From a virus: a stretch of DNA of 25,671 nt. The position numbers and the translations under genes were made by a program. The notes under the pieces are model-generated. The model did no database searches. It was not told the DNA's origin and saw only the letters and a program-made list of their open reading frames with translations. The stretch lies in the IMG/VR virus record IMGVR_UViG_3300009146_000032, positions 1 to 25,671 of that record; one strand, 5' to 3'. Positions 22,942-25,671 of this stretch are shown here, piece after piece. Numbering within the stretch: position 1 is the stretch's first letter; each line of letters opens with the position of its first letter.

Positions 22942-22970
22942 ACGCTAGGAGCGCGGCCCGCCGGGGTCGC
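22942..22970 (-). promoter_or_regulatory. Predicted leaderless promoter of the minus-strand lysis operon
   Basis: On the minus strand GCGACC (22970-22965), 17 bases, TAGCGT (22947-22942), eight bases, then ATG at 22933. There is no Shine-Dalgarno sequence. The arrangement is close to the portal promoter (GTGACC, 16, TAGCCT, 7, GTG), so the two late operons may share one type of promoter. Two examples are too few to be sure. Confidence 0.4.
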
Positions 22971-23020
22971 GGACGAGGGGATCCGCCGGCGCCCGGGCGC
23001 CCTGGGCGACGATCACACCC

Positions 23021-23104
23021 ATGACCGTCACCGACGTCCTGCTGTGGATCATCCTCGCCGGGGTCGCCGTCCTCGTCCTGCTGGCGATCCTCCGCCGGGC
23101 CTGA
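23021..23104 (+). CDS. Possible membrane microprotein, 27 aa
   Basis: ATG at 23021 opens a 27-residue frame that is almost entirely one hydrophobic helix ('VLLWIILAGVAVLVLLAILR') ending RRA. All codons after ATG end in G or C, except none visible. It has no ribosome-binding site and stands alone on the plus strand, divergent from the lysis operon, with hairpins just after its stop. It matches the style of the other one-helix peptides (1703, 1807, 4624). It may be chance. Confidence 0.4.
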   Translation: MTVTDVLLWIILAGVAVLVLLAILRRA

Positions 23105-23126
23105 TCCACCGCGCCGGTCGCCGGCG

Positions 23127-23153
23127 GACCCCCGGTTCCCATGCCCGGGGGTC
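23127..23153 (+). terminator. 9-bp hairpin after the 27-residue frame
   Basis: GACCCCCGG (23127-23135), a nine-base loop, then CCGGGGGTC (23145-23153) is a perfect stem. There is no T run on either side. It stands 22 bases after the stop of the small plus-strand frame and 14 before a larger hairpin; the pair could insulate the lysis promoter region from the integration region. Confidence 0.45.
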
Positions 23154-23166
23154 GTCCGGCAACGGT

Positions 23167-23212
23167 CACGGCCCGCCCGCCCGGTCGGGTCGTCCGGGTC
23201 GGGCGGGCCGTG
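23167..23212. terminator. Large GC-rich hairpin, probable bidirectional terminator
   Basis: CACGGCCCGCCCG (23167-23179) pairs perfectly with CGGGCGGGCCGTG (23200-23212), a 13-bp stem; the loop can form a further CCCGG/CCGGG stem. It is followed by no T run, as is common for terminators in high-GC bacteria. It lies between the lysis side and the attP/integrase side and is symmetric, so it could stop transcription from either direction. Confidence 0.6.
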
Positions 23213-23260
23213 CCACATGCCGCTCGCTAGCGCTGGTTGCGGACCGTCACGTACCCTCGT

Positions 23261-23457
23261 CTGGCCGCAGGTTGGCCGCAAGTGGCCTCAGATCGGCCAA
23301 ATCAAGAGGGCTGGGTGGTAACCGTTATTCGATTCGGAGGGGTGCGGCGACCACGAAGGATGGCCTCGCACCCCAGGTGACCAGCAGAATTGATGCAGCC
23401 CAATGCATCCCCCGGCACCCCAGTTTCGCCTCGTTTGGCCGCAAGTTTGGCCGCAAG
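23261..23457. other. Candidate phage attachment site (attP)
   Basis: Two clusters of short direct repeats flank a spacer next to the integrase gene. Left: CTGGCCGCAG (23261-23270) and TTGGCCGCAAG (23272-23282). Right: TTTGGCCGCAAG twice in perfect tandem (23434-23445, 23446-23457). These look like arm-type integrase sites. Between them, GATGCA-N6-TGCATC at 23392-23409 has the form of core-type sites around a crossover. The core identical to a host tRNA or gene cannot be identified without host sequence. The stretch 23213-23484 has no gene. Confidence 0.55.
23339..23374. repeat. 8-bp inverted repeat inside the candidate attP
   Basis: GGGGTGCG (23339-23346) and CGCACCCC (23367-23374) are exact reverse complements 20 bases apart, with a small CCA/TGG pair inside. 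It could be a terminator, a binding site for an accessory factor, or part of the bacterial target captured in attP. It is too short to be a tRNA. Confidence 0.4.
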
Positions 23458-23484
23458 CTGTCAGGCCTTGCCCAGCTTTGAACT

Positions 23485-23508
23485 CGCCCGACGCCGTGCC
23501 GTCGGGCG
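23485..23508 (-). terminator. Hairpin after the integrase operon
   Basis: CGCCCGAC (23485-23492), eight-base loop, GTCGGGCG (23501-23508): a perfect 8-bp stem placed 15 bases beyond the last stop of the minus-strand integration operon (23523). It lacks a T run. It would end int transcription before attP. Confidence 0.55.
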
Positions 23509-23522
23509 CCCGCAGCGTGCCC

Positions 23523-23615
23523 TCAGCCGATGGTGACCGCCGTGTGAAGGTCCGAGAGCGACACTGGCGACGGATCCTCGACGGGGTCGATGTCCACGGT
23601 CAGCGTGAACCTCAT
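23523..23615 (-). CDS. Small protein after integrase, 30 aa
   Basis: ATG at 23615 overlaps the integrase stop as ATGA. The 30-residue product begins 'MRFTLTVDIDPVEDPSP' and continues 'VSLSDLHTAVTIG'. A small protein starting MRFTLT is common in actinophage genomes as I recall. The codons mostly end in G or C. The function is unknown. Confidence 0.5.
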   Translation of the reverse strand: MRFTLTVDIDPVEDPSPVSLSDLHTAVTIG

Positions 23616-24745
23616 GCCTGGGTACCCCCTTCGCCGGTGGCCTCGCCGTCCTCGGCCTCGGGCTCGGGGACCGGGCCGAGCGCCGCGTTGAGGGCGGTCT
23701 TGGCCATCGGGTCCGAGTCGCGCAGCCAGTGGGCGTAGGTCGACGCGATCGTCTCGACGGCGTCGCCGACGTAGGCCGCGACCTCCGCAAGGGGGACCCC
23801 CCGGGCGAGCATCGCGGAGACGCAGTAGTGCCGGGCCGCGTGGAACTTGAAGCGCATCGGGTCGAGCCCGGCCGCCTTGAGGGCGGCCTGCCACTCCTTG
23901 TAGAAGTCAGCCCGCGACACGACCAGGAAGGGAACCTGAGACGTCGGGTCCTCGCCCATGATCCTGCGCAGGTAGAAGAGCACGACGTCGGGCAGGTCGA
24001 TGGTTCGCTTCCCGCGCCAGGTCTTCGGGCCGACCCGACCGCGGCGGGCCTGCTGGGCGTCGATGGTCAGCGTGCCGGCTTCGAGGTCGACCTGGGCGGG
24101 GGTGACGCCGAGGATCTCACCGATGCGCAACCCGCACCCGATCCCGAGGGCGACGGCGATACGGAACGAGGCCGCCGCGGCGGCGAGGATGGCGAGGGCC
24201 TCGGCGTGGGTCGGGACATCATCCGCGGTGACGATGCCGGCGCTGTCCCGGGTGTCCCGGCGAGGCATCTGCAGCCGGATCGTGGGATCCGAAGGGATGA
24301 GCCCATCGTCGAAGGCCTGCCGCATGACGGCCTTGGTGTAGTGCATCGTGAGCTTGACCGTGTTCCGGGCGTAGCGCGTCAGCAGGGTCTTCTGCAGCGC
24401 CTGCAGACGGAGCTTGCTGAGGTCGACCAGACGCATCTCGCCGATCTCGGCGTAGGCCCGCTTCAGCGGTGTGTGCACGGCTGTGGGATCAGCCGGGCTC
24501 TGCGCGGCGCGCCACACTTCGGCGAACGCCTCGAACGTGTCGGTCGAGGGCGGCGGTGGCTTGTCGGGCGGGTGTTCGGCGACCCGCTCCTGCTTCTCGA
24601 AGAGCTTGGCCTTGGTCATCTCGTTCGGTCCGAAGTGCCGGTGGGCCTGGGAGCGGTCGAGGCGCCGGGCCTCGACGCAGATGATCTCTCCCTCCTTCGG
24701 TGCGCAGCGCTCGCCGCTGCCGGCCTTGACTCGCTTGATGCTCAT
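23612..24745 (-). CDS. int: Tyrosine integrase
   Basis: It joins attP to the host attachment site and, with an excisionase, reverses this. The 377-residue length is typical. The N-terminal arm-binding part is basic, a SAM-like core-binding domain covers about 68-155, and the catalytic domain shows R207 ('GCGLRIGE'), a beta-hairpin Lys (K241 or K246), H302 and R305 ('FHAARHY') and nucleophile Y337 ('STYAHW'). The usual LGH histidine is replaced by Asp (YVGDAVET, D328), a variation I believe occurs in actinobacterial integrases. ATG at 24745 has AGAAGGG about nine bases upstream. The last bases overlap the 30-residue gene. Confidence 0.93.
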   Translation of the reverse strand: MSIKRVKAGSGERCAPKEGEIICVEARRLDRSQAHRHFGPNEMTKAKLFEKQERVAEHPPDKPPPPSTDTFEAFAEVWRAAQSPADPTAVHTPLKRAYAEIGEMRLVDLSKLRLQALQKTLLTRYARNTVKLTMHYTKAVMRQAFDDGLIPSDPTIRLQMPRRDTRDSAGIVTADDVPTHAEALAILAAAAASFRIAVALGIGCGLRIGEILGVTPAQVDLEAGTLTIDAQQARRGRVGPKTWRGKRTIDLPDVVLFYLRRIMGEDPTSQVPFLVVSRADFYKEWQAALKAAGLDPMRFKFHAARHYCVSAMLARGVPLAEVAAYVGDAVETIASTYAHWLRDSDPMAKTALNAALGPVPEPEAEDGEATGEGGTQA

Positions 24746-24781
24746 GTTCGCTACCCTTCTGGTGCTTGCTGTGAATGGTTG

Positions 24782-24813
24782 ACGGGCCGGGTCGGTGCTT
24801 CGACCCGGTCCGT
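24782..24813 (-). terminator. Strong hairpin between the 83-residue gene and integrase
   Basis: A 13-bp stem with one G-T pair: bases 24782-24794 pair with 24801-24813 around a six-base loop (core CCGGGTCG/CGACCCGG). In the minus direction it follows the stop of the 83-residue gene (24818) and precedes the integrase start by 36 bases. It has no T run in that direction; on the plus strand a TTTCGTT follows. It may reduce integrase expression from the upstream promoter. Confidence 0.55.
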
Positions 24814-24817
24814 TTCG

Positions 24818-25069
24818 TTATCGAACGCCCTCGGTGATGAGCATCGGCGGCAGCATCAGGCGGCCGTCGTCGCCGTCGTAGCCGCAGAGCACGACGGGCG
24901 GGCCGAAGATGTCGGCGTCCATGCCGGCCAGGGCCTCGACGTCGGCGAGGCTGTCCATGCGGCGCTCGCGGAGCAGCTCGGCGTCGGTGTACCGGTAGAT
25001 GTGCAGGACGACGCCGCCGGGCTGGCGGCCGGGTTCGATGCTGCGGGGGAACCGGTCGTCGGTGCTCAC
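24818..25069 (-). CDS. Hypothetical protein, 83 aa
   Basis: GTG at 25069 overlaps the stop of the HTH gene (GTGA), which decides the start. The protein has 'GGVVLHIYRYTDAELLRERR', 'MDSLADVEALAGMDADIFGP' and 'VVLCGYDGDDGRLMLPPMLI', alpha/beta in appearance. No family is recognised. Being between the HTH gene and integrase, it may take part in integration control, but this is only context. Confidence 0.65.
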   Translation of the reverse strand: MSTDDRFPRSIEPGRQPGGVVLHIYRYTDAELLRERRMDSLADVEALAGMDADIFGPPVVLCGYDGDDGRLMLPPMLITEGVR

Positions 25070-25320
25070 GGCCGCTGTGTTCCCGGCCGAGGTGGGCGCC
25101 GAGGGTCGCCGTCGAGGATGTCGAGGGGCTGGAGTCGCCGGCCGGTGAGGCTGGCCCACTGGACGAGCTCGCCGTAGGCGATGAGGTGGCGGCCGGCGGT
25201 GGTCCAGGTGGGGTCGAGCGCGCCGCGTTGGATGAGCTTCTTGACGGCCTCGGGCGACATGTTGAGGAGTGCAGCGCAGTCACCTACGGAGAGGGGACGG
25301 TACTTCACGCGGGGTTCCAT
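25066..25320 (-). CDS. HTH DNA-binding protein, probable excisionase
   Basis: Excisionases bend attL/attR so that integrase can reverse the reaction. ATG at 25320 is chosen over the longer open frame because a TACAAT stands seven bases upstream and the text before it is not protein-like. The 84-residue protein has a winged MerR-like helix-turn-helix ('YRPLSVGDCAALLNMSPEAV', 'KKLIQRGALDPTWTTAGRHL', 'IAYGELVQWA'), as in the HTH_17 family. First place in an operon with integrase supports Xis; a small repressor is the alternative. Confidence 0.7.
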   Translation of the reverse strand: MEPRVKYRPLSVGDCAALLNMSPEAVKKLIQRGALDPTWTTAGRHLIAYGELVQWASLTGRRLQPLDILDGDPRRPPRPGTQRP

Positions 25321-25327
25321 GTTCGGG

Positions 25328-25333
25328 ATTGTA
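25328..25333 (-). promoter_or_regulatory. -10 element of the integration operon
   Basis: Minus-strand TACAAT (one base from TATAAT) lies seven bases before the ATG at 25320, with no Shine-Dalgarno sequence between. This predicts a leaderless transcript. No good -35 hexamer is seen; at that distance there is instead a palindrome (25347-25357), so activation or repression there is likely. Confidence 0.5.
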
Positions 25334-25346
25334 GCGTCCCCAGCAA

Positions 25347-25413
25347 GGGACAGTCCCCCTAAGGGGATGGCGTAACTACATAGACGTAACTTGTCCCTCT
25401 GGAGGGAAAGTTT
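25347..25413. promoter_or_regulatory. Cluster of palindromes and direct repeats, probable lysogeny-control operators
   Basis: Within 67 bases there are GGGAC-A-GTCCC (25347-25357), CCCCT-A-AGGGG (25356-25366), the direct repeat CGTAACT at 25371-25377 and 25385-25391, and a long imperfect inverted repeat AACTTgTCCCTC / GAGGGAAAGTT (25388-25412) followed by TTTTC. The first lies over the -35 position of the HTH-gene promoter. The last could also be a small terminator on the plus strand. Confidence 0.5.
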
Positions 25414-25415
25414 TC

Positions 25416-25627
25416 TCACGCCTCGTGGCCATCACCGGATCAAGCCGTATCAGACGGTCGGTACCGGTATGCCACGGGCGTAGTGCGAGAGGTGTCGGAA
25501 TAGGTGCCGATACGCGCCCAGCGTGCATCACACCCTTGGGGACCATCCTTGACCTGGCCGTCTCCGTGTGGCGTAGTTCACGGCCGGCGGGTGACGCACC
25601 GTGATCACGCCAAGGAGGCACACGACA
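25416..25627. other. Divergent intergenic region before the right-arm gene
   Basis: No credible gene is seen; the base composition is less GC-rich than elsewhere. It contains two related 10-base words, AGGTGTCGGA (25490-25499) and AGGTGCCGAT (25502-25511), twelve bases apart. A possible plus-strand promoter is TTGACC at 25549-25554 with GTAGTT at 25573-25578 (18-base spacing). AAGGAGG at 25612-25618 is a perfect ribosome-binding site for the gene at 25628. Confidence 0.45.
25549..25578 (+). promoter_or_regulatory. Possible rightward promoter
   Basis: TTGACC matches five of six bases of the -35 consensus; GTAGTT eighteen bases later is a weaker -10. It is 50 bases upstream of a gene start with a strong ribosome-binding site, and divergent from the integration operon. 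It would be the early lytic (PR-like) promoter. The weak -10 limits confidence. Confidence 0.35.
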
Positions 25628-25671
25628 ATGGCTCCACCACACACCCCACGAAAACAATTATTAACGACACG
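25628..25671 (+). CDS. Start of a plus-strand gene cut by the window end
   Basis: ATG at 25628 lies nine bases after AAGGAGG. Fourteen codons are visible, 'MAPPHTPRKQLLTT', open to the window edge. The codons CGA AAA CAA TTA TTA ACG are far more A/T-rich than the left arm. This would be the first early gene of the right arm. The product cannot be named. Confidence 0.5.
   Translation, partial: MAPPHTPRKQLLTT

Noticed and set aside
23330-23380. tRNA-like or tRNA-end sequence (TTCGATT and an 8-bp pair)
   Set aside because: The pair is only 36 bases overall and the bases around TTCGATT do not form a T-stem; no cloverleaf can be drawn.
21394-23481. 695-residue plus-strand open frame over the endolysin
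   Set aside because: It crosses endolysin, two further genes and the attP region with Arg/Pro-rich text; the minus-strand genes show clear domains.
23729-25177. 482-residue plus-strand open frame over the integrase
   Set aside because: It is the complement of a well-supported integrase and lacks any protein-like motif.
25376-25657. 93-residue minus-strand frame in the right control region
   Set aside because: It has no ribosome-binding site, poor third positions, and covers palindromes and a probable divergent promoter.

Overview
The window reads as the left arm and centre of a temperate, long-tailed (siphovirus-type) phage of a high-GC bacterium. An actinobacterial host is most likely: GTG starts are abundant, genes are chained by 4-base GTGA or TGATG overlaps, third codon positions are almost always G or C, and the tail proteins resemble actinophage families. 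The host genus cannot be named from the sequence. The layout (terminase at the left, integrase and an apparently intact attP in the middle, a divergent control region at the right) suggests the free phage genome rather than a prophage cut at its att sites.

Region 1 (182-18449, plus strand) is the packaging and virion module. It holds a P27-type small terminase, an unusual island of eight small or mid-size genes, the large terminase, an SPP1-type portal, a MuF-like head protein, a scaffold, an HK97-fold capsid, four neck proteins, a major tail protein with an N-terminal PKD-like domain, a frameshifted pair of tail assembly chaperones, a 1201-residue tape measure with 29-residue repeats, distal tail proteins and a small basic protein. 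Two near-identical TGACC-N4-GGTCA inverted repeats begin on the stop codons just before the portal gene and in the gap before the capsid gene. They may be shared operators.

Region 2 (22933-18450, minus strand) converges on region 1 with no bases between the two stop codons. In transcription order it encodes an acidic, proline-rich 155-residue protein, a 71-residue protein, an amidase endolysin with two peptidoglycan-binding repeats, a holin-like protein, an HNH endonuclease, a gene with an apparent frameshift, a 139-residue protein, a zinc-finger protein with sigma-factor-like segments, and a 140-residue protein. Lysis and the terminase-partner HNH are therefore in one operon opposite the virion genes.

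Region 3 (22934-23611) is mostly non-coding. It has a 27-residue membrane peptide, two strong hairpins, and a candidate attP made of paired 11-12 bp repeats flanking a small inverted repeat.

Region 4 (25320-23523, minus strand) is the integration operon: an excisionase-like HTH protein, an 83-residue protein, a strong hairpin, a tyrosine integrase and a 30-residue peptide. Region 5 (25321-25671) is a divergent control region with several palindromes. It ends in the first codons of a plus-strand gene that runs out of the window.

Two genes (around 2488 and around 20314) seem broken by small indels. They could be sequencing errors, real mutations, or less likely programmed frameshifts.
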